Shown here: in pieces, positions 47,278 to 59,629 of the stretch
How the letters are laid out: the number at the start of each line of letters is the position of its first letter
How positions within the stretch are numbered: position 1 is the stretch's first letter
Source of the DNA: Cokeromyces recurvatus
Taxonomy: Eukaryota; Mucoromycota; Mucoromycetes; Mucorales; Mucoraceae
Direction: 5' to 3'
Assembly: GCF_025118155.1 (NCBI RefSeq)
Contig: NW_026251405.1
Span: 62,001 to 126,000 of the forward strand
Length of the DNA stretch: 64,000 nt
Translations under genes and position numbers: made by a program
The notes under the pieces: model-generated
What the model saw: only the letters and a program-made list of their open reading frames with translations
What the model was told of the DNA's origin: nothing
The model's database searches: none

Positions 47278-47805
47278 AATATCAATCATGTTCTTCTCTT
47301 TATAGTGTACATATAAAACTACTTTTGATATCTGAATATATGTATAGATATTAGAGCAAATAAAGCATTGAAAAGGAGTGAGTTAGATAGATAGATAAAA
47401 AAAAAAAAGAAGCAAACTACCAAAGAGTAAATCTTTATTTATTCTACTTTATGCATCTAATAGATGATAATAAATGATACATCAGTAAGATATACGTATG
47501 AATATGAAAAATGTAGTATATATTAGTAAACTATGAAAAGTAACAACACTGTTGGTATATAGCAGAAGACTTCACTATTTACATTGTGTTTTAATAATCT
47601 ATCACATTATTATTATAGTCATGAATACGCTATTATTATAATATACATTATTACGTGAATTTGACGTAAATAAAGACAATTCACGTATTATGTACAGTCC
47701 AAATAAAGTATATGTAGTCAATTATAGTTCTACTTTTAAATGACAGTACCAGCAGCTTTAACATTAAAGTTAAACATTATGTATGAAATATAATAAACAG
47801 TATTC

Positions 47806-47844
<39 letters not shown>

Positions 47845-48557
47845 GTAATAATGAGCTGTAAATATAATCAGTGAAACTTGTTTTTTATGATTACTATTCA
47901 AGGTATTTTCTTGACACTTTAATATGCGATTGACTGGATAAACTATTTATCCTTTTTGATTTACTGATACAACAGTCAATCATCAGGCATTATATAAAAA
48001 GGAGGAAACCAGTTATTACGTCTATATAAACTATATTTAATTATATTACGCTTTACTGATATAATATAATCGCATCATTTTACTACCTTTTTAATTTTAA
48101 TTCTATCGCGTTTTTTTTTTTCTTTTTAGATAATTAAGCGTTTGACATCGGAGATACATGAAGAAGATATTCTTCCTTGTTTTAAAATTAAAAACTTTTT
48201 TTTTGTTTGACAGAAACTATATATATTTTGTAAACGATGTATTTTACAACAGCATACTTTTATTCGAGGTAATAATAGTAACATAGAATATCTTGGGCAA
48301 GTACAATCCTTGTTTAAAATTACCGATTTTGTCATATTATTGCTTGAAAGTAAATAAAAAAAAAAGAAAAAAAAATAAAGAAGAATCGATGATATTCAGT
48401 TTCAGTAAAGTTATTAACAACAGCAACGGCAACATGACATCCGTGTTTTTTTTAAAAAAAAAATAAATATATAAATGATAACATGTGTATATAATTTTTT
48501 TTTTGGCTTTTTTCATCACTTTTTCTTTTCAAAGGAAAAAAAAATAGAATAATAATA
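47278..48557. other. Intergenic, no gene recognised
   Basis: 1.3 kb between the dioxygenase and phospholipase genes. Notable pieces: a perfect inverted repeat ACGTGAATT...AATTCACGT with a short loop (about 47654-47688), and a T(n)A(n) dyad of 12 T followed by over 20 A (about 47807-47843). No coding motif was found. Confidence 0.45.
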
Positions 48558-50098
48558 ATGTATAAAGTCACTTCATTACTTGTATTAGCACTTGGTGCTT
48601 TTACAACTACTGTCATGAGCTTAAATGTCACTAATATTAAGGACTGTCCTGCTCTTACGCCGCGTACATCACCCACAAGTGTACATGATCTTCGTCCCGA
48701 TGATATTAAAGTGGTCGGTGCGCTTGGAGACAGGTTGAGTTACAATGAAAAAATAAACTATGAATAACTAAACACACTAATTTATAATATATAGTATTAC
48801 TGCTGGTTATGGTATAATGGGTTATAATTATTCACTTCCTCCTTTAATTGCTACCCTTGAATCTTATTATGAATATAGAGGTCTTAGTTACAGCATTGGT
48901 GGCGATGAAAATGCTCTTACTATTCCCAATTATGTCAAACATTATCAGCCTAATGTGACTGGTTATTCAACTGATAGACATATTGTCGAATATTGTAATG
49001 GTAAAGTATATGATGTTAGTTCCTATTATTGATCTATCAATAACCATTTTTCCTTTTATCTTATAGCTTTTGAGTGCGTTGGTATTTGTAAGTTGCTGTG
49101 CCTTTTTTTCTTTTCTTTTACATGTAACTAATACAGTATTATATATACACACACATATATATATATATAGATCAACCTCATGATGATCAACTTAATGCTG
49201 CTCAGAGTGGTGCTATTGCTATGAATTTAGAACATGAATTAAATTATTTAATTGCACGTAAGTCGTAAAAATACAAGCACTTCATTTCAAACTTAATAAC
49301 AAATAACACTATATAAAAGGCTTACGAACAATGAAGGGTATTAACTTTCAAAATGATTGGAAAATGATTAATATTCAGATTGGTAGCAATGATATGTGTG
49401 GTGCCTGTAATAGTTCCTATATGGATGAAGTAACACCTGAAAAATATGGAAACTATGTGGCAAGTGCTATTGAGACCATCCAAGCTAAAATTCCTAATGT
49501 ATTAGTCAACTTGATCGGTACCTTTAATGTATCTGAAGTATTTCCTCTTACTGCTGGACAATCTTATTGCCAGAGAAGAGGTCAAAATTCTTCTACAGAA
49601 GGCAATATTCATTCATGCTCATGTGGTGGAACTCCTGAAGGTTTAGAATTAATGAGCAATCTCTCAAAAGGTAAGAGTTACCAAATATAGTTAACTCTCT
49701 CTCTCTTTATTTAAATATATAATGATAATGTTTCTAGCTTACAATGAAAAACTTTATAATATTTATGAGAAATACCAACAAAATAAGATGGATAATTTCA
49801 CAGTAGTTTATCAACAAAGTAACATTAATATTTCCGGTTTTCCTATTAACTTTTTCAGGTAAAGTATTCTATAAAAAGATAGAAATTTAAGCTTTTGTAT
49901 AATTAATCTATGTGTATTTTTTTTTTTTCAAGTGATCTCGACTGTTTCCATCCTAGTTTAATGGGGCATCAATGGGTTTCCAAGATTATTTGGAACCAAT
50001 TATTTACAAAGCAAGATATGAAGCCTCGTATCTTTAATTTTAATGTGAATGAGACCATCTATTGTCCTATCGACTCGGATAGAATCGCTACAAACTAA
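48558..50098 (+). CDS. Secreted GDSL phospholipase B-like lipase
   Basis: GDSL/SGNH hydrolase of the phospholipase B1 type, likely secreted. Exons 48558-48733, 48795-49000, 49171-49257, 49320-49670, 49738-49858 and 49933-50098 give 368 residues. N-terminal signal peptide VTSLLVLALGAFTTTVMS. Block I GDSITAGYG is assembled across intron 1. Later come QIGSNDMCGAC (block III Asn) and the catalytic DLDCFHPS (D-x-x-H). Additional family motifs: AAQSGAIAMNLEHEL and LVNLIGTFNVSEVF. Many N-x-S/T sites support passage through the ER. Intron 2 uses donor GTAAAG at 49001; the adjacent GTATAT would break the frame. Confidence 0.9.
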
Positions 50099-50365
50099 CT
50101 TTAATAATATAACACATATTAATCTATGTAAAACAAGATCGAACGCATTGTTACATTTAACACAAAATAAAATGTAGATAAACCTATTAGAACCACTGCA
50201 TTCGTTAAACATGAAATGTATATATTAATAAACTATGCACGTTTTTTTAGCTCGATCACTTTTATCTTAGTCTTTGTTACAATGATTTACATTGTGTTCC
50301 TGTACATTTATTCATTTTTTCCCAAATAAATATTTTTTTTTTGACTTTTTAAAACTCAGTCATCT

Positions 50366-50401
<36 letters not shown>

Positions 50402-50573
50402 ACACTGAAACACAATCGAAAAAAATTAGAAAAAAAAATAAAAAAAAATAAAGTACAGTGTGTGCCTTAAAAAAAAACTCTTTTGCATTATTAATACAAA
50501 ATAAGAAAAAAGTTACAAATAAGTAAAAAAAAAGCATTTATTTCATACAAAGTAAGAAGAGAGTACAAAAAAA
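50099..50573. other. Intergenic spacer with poly-T
   Basis: 475 bp between the lipase and DPH3. It contains a poly-T run of about 30 nt (50370-50400) and A-rich stretches; AATAAA-type polyadenylation sequences occur after the lipase stop. No gene. Confidence 0.4.
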
Positions 50574-50952
50574 ATGAATTCATTTTATGACGAGGTACAT
50601 TTATGCAAAAAAAAAAGAAAGCTCGGAAATAATATTGACTAATTTCGACATTGTGTAGATCGAGATTGAAGACATGGACTATAATGAAGAGGAAGACATC
50701 TATACTTATCCATGTCCTTGTGGTGACAAATTCATTATTTCAACAGTAAGTTCAATCCTATATTATGTATTCCTTTTAAATATGACTAATAAAAAATTGA
50801 AATATTAGGATGAATTAATTGATGGTGTTGACGTTGCACAATGTCCTTCTTGTTCATTAATTATTAAGGTTATTTATGATCCTGATGACTTTATTGACGA
50901 AAATGACGAAGGAACGTCCTTTGAAATAAACTCTATTCCTATTGCTGTTTAA
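50574..50952 (+). CDS. DPH3: DPH3/KTI11 CSL zinc-finger protein
   Basis: Small electron-transfer protein used by Dph1/Dph2 for diphthamide on eEF2 and by Elongator for tRNA wobble modification. Exons 50574-50594, 50659-50745 and 50809-50952 give 83 residues, the normal size. The first exon is only 21 nt (MNSFYDE) and joins to [20 protein letters not shown], reproducing the conserved Y-D-E-I-E-I-E-D start of yeast Kti11. Zinc ligands: CPCGDKF and [12 protein letters not shown] (C-x-C...C-x2-C). Cytosolic. Confidence 0.95.
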
Positions 50953-51216
50953 TGTTACTTACAATAAATAAATTATATATCTTTGTATATCGTTCAATTT
51001 AGCGTAAGATTCCCTATTATATGGTTATACAAATCAATTAGTCTATTTTACTTTATTTTTATTAAGAAAATATCGAACATCTTCAAACATATATAAATAA
51101 GACTTCTTGTCTGTATCAAGTTTTTTTTTTATTATTATCTTTTTTTAACAAATCCTTTCCCTTCCCTTTTTTATCGACTTATTTGACATAAGTTACTTAT
51201 TTATTTAATTAAAACA

Positions 51217-52857
51217 ATGGTTAAAAGCGCATTTATTCTCTTTGCTATCTCCTGCTTAACTGCAATCTCTACTGCTGCTCCTGTAGACACTAAAACTTCT
51301 GCTTTAGTCCCCAATGGCAACTATATTATTCAATTAAACAAGGAAACTTGTATCAAGCACTGTAAGTATATATACATATATGAATTGAATGACCCTAATG
51401 TCTATATCTAAATATATCTAATAAACATAGTCGTCCCTAAATTCATGGATGGTGTATTGGATCTCTTCACTAAGCACCATAATTTAACCAATGTCGAAAA
51501 GAGAGGTAATCGTATTGTTCGTCGTGACACTGGTGATGAACAAGTCAATATCTTTGATGCCTACGACATCGGAGGTTCCTTCAAGGGTATTGGTGTCAAG
51601 CTTGAACATGTTGACCTTGTTAAGAGTTTGTTATCTGTATTCAACCAAGATATCATTAATATTGTACCTGACATGGATGTCAAGTTTAATTTGCCCAGTA
51701 TGAAGGCTTCATCCTCAAAGCGTCTTGATAGAAGAGAGGCTCTTACTCGTGTTGGTAATTTTAATTATGATCATTATGATCATGATGAGAACTGTCCTTT
51801 AGGTACTAAGAAGAAGGTTGCTCCTATCTCTGCTGCTAAGCCTAACGCTAATGTCACTGCTTCCGCTACCTATTCTTCTCAATCCAATCCTGAATGGAAT
51901 TTGGCTCGTGTCTCCCAACATACTCGTGACTATACTAAACCCTACGTTTATGATTCAACTGCTGGGTAATTTTTTTGTTATATTATCTAATATGTTTGTA
52001 TATATCACTAACCTTCCCTTCTCTCTTTCTCTCTCTCTTTCCCCCCTCTTTTTTTAACATATATATATAGCTCTGGAAGCTATGTTTACGTTGTTGATGA
52101 TGGTATGCATACTACTCACACTGATTTTGGAAACCGTGCTACTTGGGGTTATACCGCTTATAGTGGTATTTCACGTCTCGGTGGAGGTCATGGTACACAC
52201 GTCTCTGGTATCATTGGTGGCACTACCTATGGTGTCGCTAAGAAGACCAACTTGATCGCTGTTCAAGTCTTGGATGAAGATGGTAGTGGTGCCATTTCCG
52301 CCATCTTATCTGGTCTTCAATGGGTTACTAACAATGCTGCCGCTCGTAAGGGTAAGGCTGTTATCAACATGTCTCTTGGTATGGAAACCGATGGAAACTT
52401 TACCGGTGTCTTGAAGACCTTTACTGATGCTCTCTCTGCTGTTGTTGATGCTGGTATCCCCATTATCGCTGCTGCTGGTAACTCTAATACGGATACTTGT
52501 AAAACTTTGCCTGCTGGTAACAGTGATGTCTTTGCTGTTGCTTCCTCTAACAAGAATGATTACTTGTCAACTTTCAGTTGTTGGGGAACCTGTGTTCAAA
52601 TCATCGCCCCCGGTGAGAGTATCAAGAGTACTTACATTAGCTCTACTACCTCTACTACCACTATGTCTGGTACCTCTATGGCCTCTCCTCATGTTGCTGG
52701 TGTCGCTGCCTTGTTGTTGCCTACCCTCTCTAACCCTACCCCTGCCAATCTTTACGCTAAACTTACTTCAATTGCTACCAAGAACGCTATCACTTCTGCT
52801 CTCAAGGGCACCCCTAACCTCTTGTTGTTCAATGGTCAACAATTAAACTCTGATTAA
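51217..52857 (+). CDS. Secreted subtilisin-like serine protease (S8A, proteinase K type)
   Basis: Secreted endopeptidase. Exons 51217-51361, 51431-51965 and 52071-52857 give 488 residues. A signal peptide (SAFILFAISCLTAISTAA) precedes an inhibitor-like propeptide (GNYIIQLNK, PDMDVKF). The mature domain begins near NPEWNLARVSQH. The catalytic triad is visible: Asp in YVYVVDDGMHTTH, His in GGGHGTHVSGIIGG and Ser in MSGTSMASPHVAGVAA; the oxyanion Asn is in AAAGNSN. The usual VDTG is VDDG here. The mature region is rich in C-ending codons, as in highly expressed genes. Confidence 0.95.
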
Positions 52858-53192
52858 ATTCTACCTTTCCCTCTCTTATTTTGATATGCTAGTGTAACAT
52901 AAAATGCTGTACGACTATTAATATCTTTTCTAATAAATAAATCAGCAACATACATTGAGTGTTGCTTGTTTAATTTATTTTCCTAATCCAATAATGATAC
53001 CCATTAGTATATGTATATAATAATGATATGAATACTTTATTGATATAATACAAATCACCGAAAGAAAAAAAGAAAGAAAGAAAAAGGGCATACAACAAGT
53101 GTTTATATATATACAAATACATATTGATATACTGAATAGTCTAGCTTTGCACTTTTCGCTGATAATCGTCTACAATCTCCCTACCTCCATTA

Positions 53193-53233
<41 letters not shown>

Positions 53234-53235
53234 CT

Positions 53236-54424
53236 TTTTTTATTAATCCATATATCCACGACATGATAATTTCCAAACGTTTCTCTAAAGATTCAGTTTC
53301 AAGTAAATAGTATCTTTCCCCTATTACTGATAGGTGAGACGATAGCAGCCCACCAACATAAAAAATAACTGCATTATGTACAGAAGGTAAAGGACCATGC
53401 CGAACTTGTACGGATTCTTTACCAGGTAGGACCTAAAAAAAAAGCCCCTTCCATCATACAACTAAAAGAAATGGATGGAAGACCATGAACAAGTTTGCTA
53501 ATGAAAATTCATGTATTTGGACAGCTAAGGTATATTCCTTTGAAGATATGGGTAGTAGTAATGATGATGATGTTGTTGTTGTTGTAGATGTTTTTTTTTT
53601 CATCAGCATGAAAAAGTGGTAATATTCTTATTACTATTAGTATGCAATACAATGGAGTCAAATGACTTGCTAGTATTATTTCCTCTTTTCTTCTGAGTAA
53701 CGCTATTTCAGAAGATTTTTGTTCCTTTTATAATCTTATTATGCCTTCTTCATTGATATTCTTTAGAAATGAAAAGGGATTTAAAGAAAACAAGTCGAGT
53801 TTAGTTTTGCTGTAAAGAAGAAGATAGGGATCTGTACCCTTTGTGATGGTAAAATGAGGGTAGGGGGGGGAGGAGGAGGAAATCAGTAAGGTAGATAGAG
53901 GTATCCTTGTAAATGTATGCGTCAACATCCAAAAATGGAATGGTTTCGTTAAAAGTAGGAGGATAGTTGTTGAAGGCTGTTGAGTGTATGTTGTGGCGGT
54001 TGGAGTATACAACAGGAGGCTGTTGTTGAGTAAACTGATAGCCAGGCAATCGTTTTTTGATATTTCTTGCAAGTTATCATTTGATTATCTGTGTAGCAGC
54101 AAGCACCCATTTGCAATAGGGTATGTCCACAATGATTCGTAATAGGAAAAATAAAGTCCATGATGTTTATCCATTGAACATGTCAAGATATCTGCCATCA
54201 TTTCTTCCTTTTCTCTTTTTATAAAGTTTGTTAACTATACCGTTCAAGGATAAATCAGGACCAAATAAATGGCTTTCCTTCTTACATTCCTTCAGTGGAC
54301 AAACAAAGGATATTTGTTGAAATAATGGAGGTAAACATATTAAATATACTGTACATCCACAAGATAAAGTAATTGGGTTTAGTAATGGATTATGACAGAC
54401 TGAACAATTCAATGATACACTCAT
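53236..54424 (-). pseudogene. Eroded RING/LON-domain gene
   Basis: Pieces of a RING-LON protein (LONRF type, the class that includes the carotenoid repressor CrgA of Mucor). The first exon (54424-54167) starts NCSVCHNPLLNPITLSCGC and continues CPLKECKKESHLFGPDLS. The expected CGH-x-x-C is CGCTVY, so two zinc ligands are lost. In a different frame a second finger-like part reads PITNHCGHTLLQMGACC (about 54145), then LARNIKKRLPGYQFTQQQPP in a third frame. Near the 3' side a clean splice acceptor leads to VRHGPLPSVHNAVIFYVGG and LEKRLEIIMSWIYGL (53430-53240), which fits the end of a LON N-terminal domain. The middle of LON is not recognisable and no single set of introns restored a frame by eye. 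Pseudogene or very divergent gene. Confidence 0.55.
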
Positions 54425-55518
54425 TTTTATTTTCTAACAGAGAGAGAGAGAGGGAAAGGGAGGGGGGGAGAAATAAAAACAGTTTCAAGTGCTATAATAA
54501 AGTGTTGATCAAACTATTATCAGGATCAATAATGTAAGCATTAATTCTCAATTTTCATTACTATAATAACATTATTTGAACTTCAAGTTACGATTTTATT
54601 TTATCTTATTTTATTTTTTTTTCAAATAGAATACAAAGTATCAATCCAGAAGAAGAAGACAAAGTAGTAAAAGTTAAAAAAAGAAAGAAAGAAGAGACAA
54701 AAGCATTGTGGAAATTCATTAAGTTCACTTTCGAGTCTATTTAGTTCCCTTTGTATAGTTTGATGATAAAGTATATTATTTTTTTTTAAAAAAAAAGGAT
54801 AGATATCCTATGCAGAAAATTTGGATGTAGATAAAAGGAATTTATTGAAAGTATATTCTATGTAAATCACTTTAATACATTATCTGGAAATAAACTAAAA
54901 GTTTGTAACTACTCTAATAGTAAATAAATAACTAAACCTTTAGTAGGCTTATTACAACTCGCATTGTCAATAATATGCTAAGTTACTAAAAAAAAACATA
55001 TATGTATTTCTTTAAGAGTGCCACCACAATCCTTCTAAGAATATATCTCAGACTCTATTCAAGAATAGAATGAAGATTTTTAAAGCATTTAATTGGGAAA
55101 TTGTCATAGTAAAATAGGTGTGAGATGAGGGCGTCTGCTTTTAGGAAGTCAAATATCTAAAGATGTATTATAAGTTTATGGCTCGAAATACTACTACTCT
55201 AAGCTATTAATTAAAGCAGTATTCTATTATCTCTGGAAACATCAGGGACTATCAATTTATTATATCAACTTTGGCGATCTTGATATGTTCTACACCACCT
55301 TGTGTTTGATAAGAAGGGCCTCAAAAAGAATTTATAAATTAAAAATGTCATAGGCTTCGATAAATAATCTATTTACAAAAATTAGTTTGTTTCATCAAAA
55401 TAGGAATTTAAAAATGAAGGGCTGCTACAGCCGTTAATTATTATTATTTTCAATATTGCTTTTTTTTTTATAGTTGTCTTCCTCTCCTCCTCCCCCCTTT
55501 TTTTTCGTATATTAAGAG
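54425..55518. other. Intergenic, divergent; no gene recognised
   Basis: 1.1 kb between the RING-LON remnant and the DUF218 gene, which point away from each other. GA-rich tract at 54438-54470, a T(n)A(n) dyad near 54780, otherwise featureless AT-rich DNA. Confidence 0.4.
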
Positions 55519-56756
55519 ATGAGTAGTAACAAAAAAAGAAAAGCAATATTACCTTTACATATCGATACAACATCATTCACTGCAGTACAATCACAAAACA
55601 GCATATACAATTTTTGGAGGAGATTAAACAAAAGACAATTTCCAGTTTTCATCCTATTGACTATTCTCTTTTTTAGTTTATTTTTAAATTTAATTCAGTA
55701 TAATCAACAATCTTTACCACGTAATGATTTATTAGTTTTACATGACTCACTACCACCAGTGCCATTAACAGCATATCATCATGCTGTCATCATTGCTGGT
55801 CATGCTATATATAAAGGGCCATCTAACATTGATGGTATAACAAATGATGACAACTGGGTTTTAGAATCATATCAACAAGGAGGACAAGTTCAGACATATA
55901 TTGAGCACATTAAAAAAGGTATTGATATACTGAAAGAAGATTCCAATGCAGTTTTGATATTCTCAGGGTAAGCATTCAAAAAAAAAAAAAAAAAAAAAAA
56001 ATACAATAAATAAAGGATTACAGAATTTTGTATAATTAAAAAAAAAAAACACACACTTTTAGGGGCGAAACACGACCAACTGCAGGACCACGATCAGAAT
56101 CTTTCTCATATTGGCAAATTGCACAAATACTTTTAGATGATGATAGTGATATTCCAATAGAATTAAAATCAGGCTTGAGTGAACGAATGTTAACCGAGGA
56201 ATTTGCAAAAGACTCTCATGAAAATTTATTATTCTCCATTTGCCGTTTTGCAGAGATGACAAGCAATTATCCAAAACAGATTACTGTAGTTGGCTTTGAA
56301 TTCAAAAGAAAACGCTTTGAGGACATTCATAGACATTCTATCAGATATCCAATTGAACAGTAAATATAATAGAGATGAAGGAAATAACAATAGATATACG
56401 ACAACTAAAAAAAAAAACACACATCTTTTTTGTAAAGGTTTCACTATATAGGTATAGATCCCAAAGACGAAGATCCTTCTCGAGAAGAAGGCGAATTAGT
56501 GAATTCATTAAGACCATTTGAAAAAGATTTATATGGCTGTCATGGTAGTTTAAAACAAAAGAAGGCACTTCGAAATCCATATCGTCAAAGGTAATTATAT
56601 ATTCATAGTTAATAACGAGATTTAGTTCTAAAATTATTATTATTATTTGTAAGACATGCATATGGGGTTTCTTGCCCAGTTCTAGCTCCACTCTTAAATT
56701 ATTGTCCTTCTAATAATGAACTTTATACTGGTCCATTACCTTGGATACTCCATTAA
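55519..56756 (+). CDS. DUF218 (YdcF-like) membrane-anchored protein
   Basis: Exons 55519-55967, 56063-56359, 56438-56590 and 56654-56756 give 333 residues. One N-terminal transmembrane helix (FPVFILLTILFFSLFLNLIQ) follows a basic cytosolic tail, so a type II topology is likely. The DUF218-like core reads AVIIAGHAIYKG, HIKKGIDILKEDSNAVLIFS, GGETRPTAGPRSES, FAKDSHENLLFSICRFAE and ITVVGFEFKRKRFEDIHR, then HYIGIDPKDEDPS. The G-G-x-T-R and E-x-x-S-x-D/H-N motifs are typical of this family. Bacterial members are linked to envelope or vancomycin-sensitivity phenotypes; the fungal function is unknown. Confidence 0.82.
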
Positions 56757-57002
56757 TTTATAATTTTCCTGTAGATATGCATATACAGTTCAACAAGTTA
56801 CATTACATAATATTATCAATAGATTTAATACTAAGTCATTATTATGCATTTTAGCATAAAATTATTTATCTACTACTAATAATTTTGGGTTATTTTTTTT
56901 TTTTTTTTTTTTTTATAAAGCTACTCTTATTTATTTATTTTGTTTTTTTATTTTTCTTTTTTATTTATTTTTAGTCACAAGGTTAATTCAAATAAATAAA
57001 AT

Positions 57003-58942
57003 ATGGGAGCAATCCTAAGTTGTATTGCATTACCCTCTTTAACGGCAGTTGGAACATGGATTACAGGCTGCTTTTCTGCCGCAGCATGTTCATTAGCCTG
57101 TAAAAGGTAAACAACATGCTCCATTCTTTTTCAACATGACATTAATTTATTTAATAATGTTAGTTGTAATTGTAACAATTCAATAGCTACTCGAATTGGT
57201 TATGCTGTAAGTATGAGAGAGAGGGAGAGCATCTAATGATTTGTAGAATATTTTTTAACCAGATTTTACTTGATAGATTATTTTCTTGTTCAACTCAATT
57301 GCAAGTATTGACTCATTTTTAGAAAAAAAAAATTGCTCATTAAAATTGATATAAATTTCATACTTTAGCTTGCATGGCTTATGCTATCCAATTGGGCGAT
57401 TAAGCAACTAGAACATCTTACACTTGATTACATGAAGTTTGACTGTGCAGAAGGAAGTTGTTATGGTGTTATAGGTGTAAGTATTTAATTATAGGAGAGA
57501 AATAATAATTTTTAGTAACATACAATTTATATAGGTTCATCGAGTCTCTTTTGCACTTGTATTATTCCATGCTATTTTAGGTTGTTTATTAATAGGTGTT
57601 CATGATAGTCGACAAAAAAGAGCAGCGATTCAAAATGGCTGGTGGGGACCAAAGATACTTGCTTGGATTATTCTCTTAGTGATCTCGTTTTTTATCCCTA
57701 GTGGGTTCTTTATGGGATGGGGTAATTATGTCGCATTATTTGGAGCTGCTATTTTTATTCTTTTTGGACTTGTTTTACTCGTTGATTTTGCTCATAGTTG
57801 GACAGAACGATGTATGGAAAATTATGAATATCAAGAATCTAATATATGGAAATATATATTAATTATTGGGACTTTATTGATGTTTGCTGGTGCTATTACT
57901 TTGACGGGTATCATGTATGGTTTCTTTGCTACAAACGGATGCTCTTTAAATCAATTCTTTGTGACATTAAATTTGATACTCTGTGTGTTTGTAACATTAT
58001 TATGTATTTCACCTCGTATTCAAGAAGGTAATCCTAGATCCGGACTTTCACAAGCGTCTATTGTTGTTATCTATTGTACATATCTAGTTCTCTCTGCTGT
58101 TGCGAATGAACCTAATGATAAAGAATGTAATCCTTTACGTAGATCGATTGGCCCTCAAACAACTTCCATTGTTCTAGGAGCTATCTTTACTTTCTTGGCT
58201 GTTGCCTACTCTACAAGTCGTGCTGCGACTCAAGATGGTGCATTGATTAGTAGATCATCAGGTAGACCAAGACTTGATGACTATGAACCGTTGGATACAT
58301 CAAGTGCTGTACCATTAATGGCAAATCAAGTAGAAGCAGGTGTCCAACGTATGAATACACAAAATGCTCGTGAACATTTAATTGCTGCTGTAGAAGCTGG
58401 GTAAAAAAAAAAAAAAAGATAGTATATATATATGTATATATTCATGATTGCAGCAATTAATCCATTTTGTAGTGCTTTACCTCGATCAGTATTATATGAA
58501 GAAGAAAATGAGGATGATTCAGATAGTAATATTGATGACAAAGATGATGAAAGATATGGATCTTTATATAATTATGCTTTCTTTCATTTTGTATTCGCCA
58601 TTGCTGCTATGTATGTCTCGATGGTATTGACAAACTGGTAAGAAAAAAATAGAAGGAGAAAGAGAAGAATGCAAGATTAATTATTTTATATTAGGAACAC
58701 GATTCAATTTAATGATGGAGTAGGACATGATGGAGGAGATTTGGTTAGAATTGGACAAAGTTACACTGCAGTATGGGTTAAAATTGTTTCAGGTTGGATC
58801 TGTCATTTAATCTACATTTGGTCTTTAGTTGCACCAGTGTTAATGCCTGAAAACTTTGCGGTATGTAAAGAATGATTATGATATGTTTATATGCCTATTC
58901 TTCAACTAAACAATTTATTTGTTCACATAATAGGATTATTAA
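57003..58942 (+). CDS. Serinc/TMS1-family membrane protein
   Basis: Multi-pass membrane protein of the Serinc/Tms1 family, proposed lipid scramblase or serine-lipid carrier. Exons 57003-57106, 57164-57206, 57277-57300, 57369-57476, 57535-58400, 58473-58637, 58695-58860 and 58934-58942 give 494 residues. Hallmarks: MGAILSCIALPSL, CFSAAACSLACKSCNCNNS, RIGYAIIFLFNSILAWLML, KFDCAEGSCYGVIGVHRVSF, HAILGCLLIGVHDSRQKRAA, IPSGFFMGWG and C-terminal VWVKIVSGWICHLIYIWSL. The 24-nt third exon is followed by an intron beginning GCAAGT (GC-AG), the only choice that keeps frame and motif. The last exon is 9 nt (Asp-Tyr-stop). About ten membrane helices. Confidence 0.93.
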
Positions 58943-59322
58943 AAGGTTAAATACTATAGTGTATAATATATGATGAACGAGTTATTTAAAAAATAAAATA
59001 AAATAAAACAGTATTAATTGAATTGTATATAAATTAAAGAGAATGCTATATTTGTTATCATAAAGAGAGAGAAGTATAAGCTGATATAATAGATAAAAAA
59101 AACGAAATATGCTCAAGATAAGATATCATGTAATTAAATCAAATGATGAAACGACATGTTCATTTACACGGGTAATAACTGGAAGAAGCTGATTCTAAAA
59201 GTTTGTTCAATTGGGAGTTGTTTATAATAAGAGTTTCTACATCATCACCATACAAGTTTAGTATGGATTGGAGTATTTTGATTACTCCACCTTCTGACTT
59301 GCACTTTTGAATTTGATTTTCG

Positions 59323-59389
<67 letters not shown>

Positions 59390-59629
59390 TCTTAGATAAT
59401 ATTATTTTTTAGCGCTCGAATACTCTAACAATGAATGTTGTATAATGAACATTATGCTGTGACGTACAATACACTAGTTTTATTTGAATAACTTCTTTAT
59501 TATGTAATAATTGATGGTTTATTTTTATTAACTTGGTTGTAAATACGACTACAATCATAACAACCATCTCCGGCAACGAACAATCAAAAAATATAAAAAA
59601 TAGTTCACAAAAAGATTCTAAATTATACA
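58943..59629. other. Intergenic with 62-nt poly-T run
   Basis: Spacer between the Serinc gene and the transposase remnant. It contains an unbroken T run at 59326-59387 (62 nt), the longest in the window. The terminal repeats of the neighbouring remnant could not be found. Confidence 0.5.

Noticed and set aside
52317..52846. Overlapping frames inside the subtilase exon
   Set aside because: Shadows caused by biased codon use in a highly expressed gene; no motifs.
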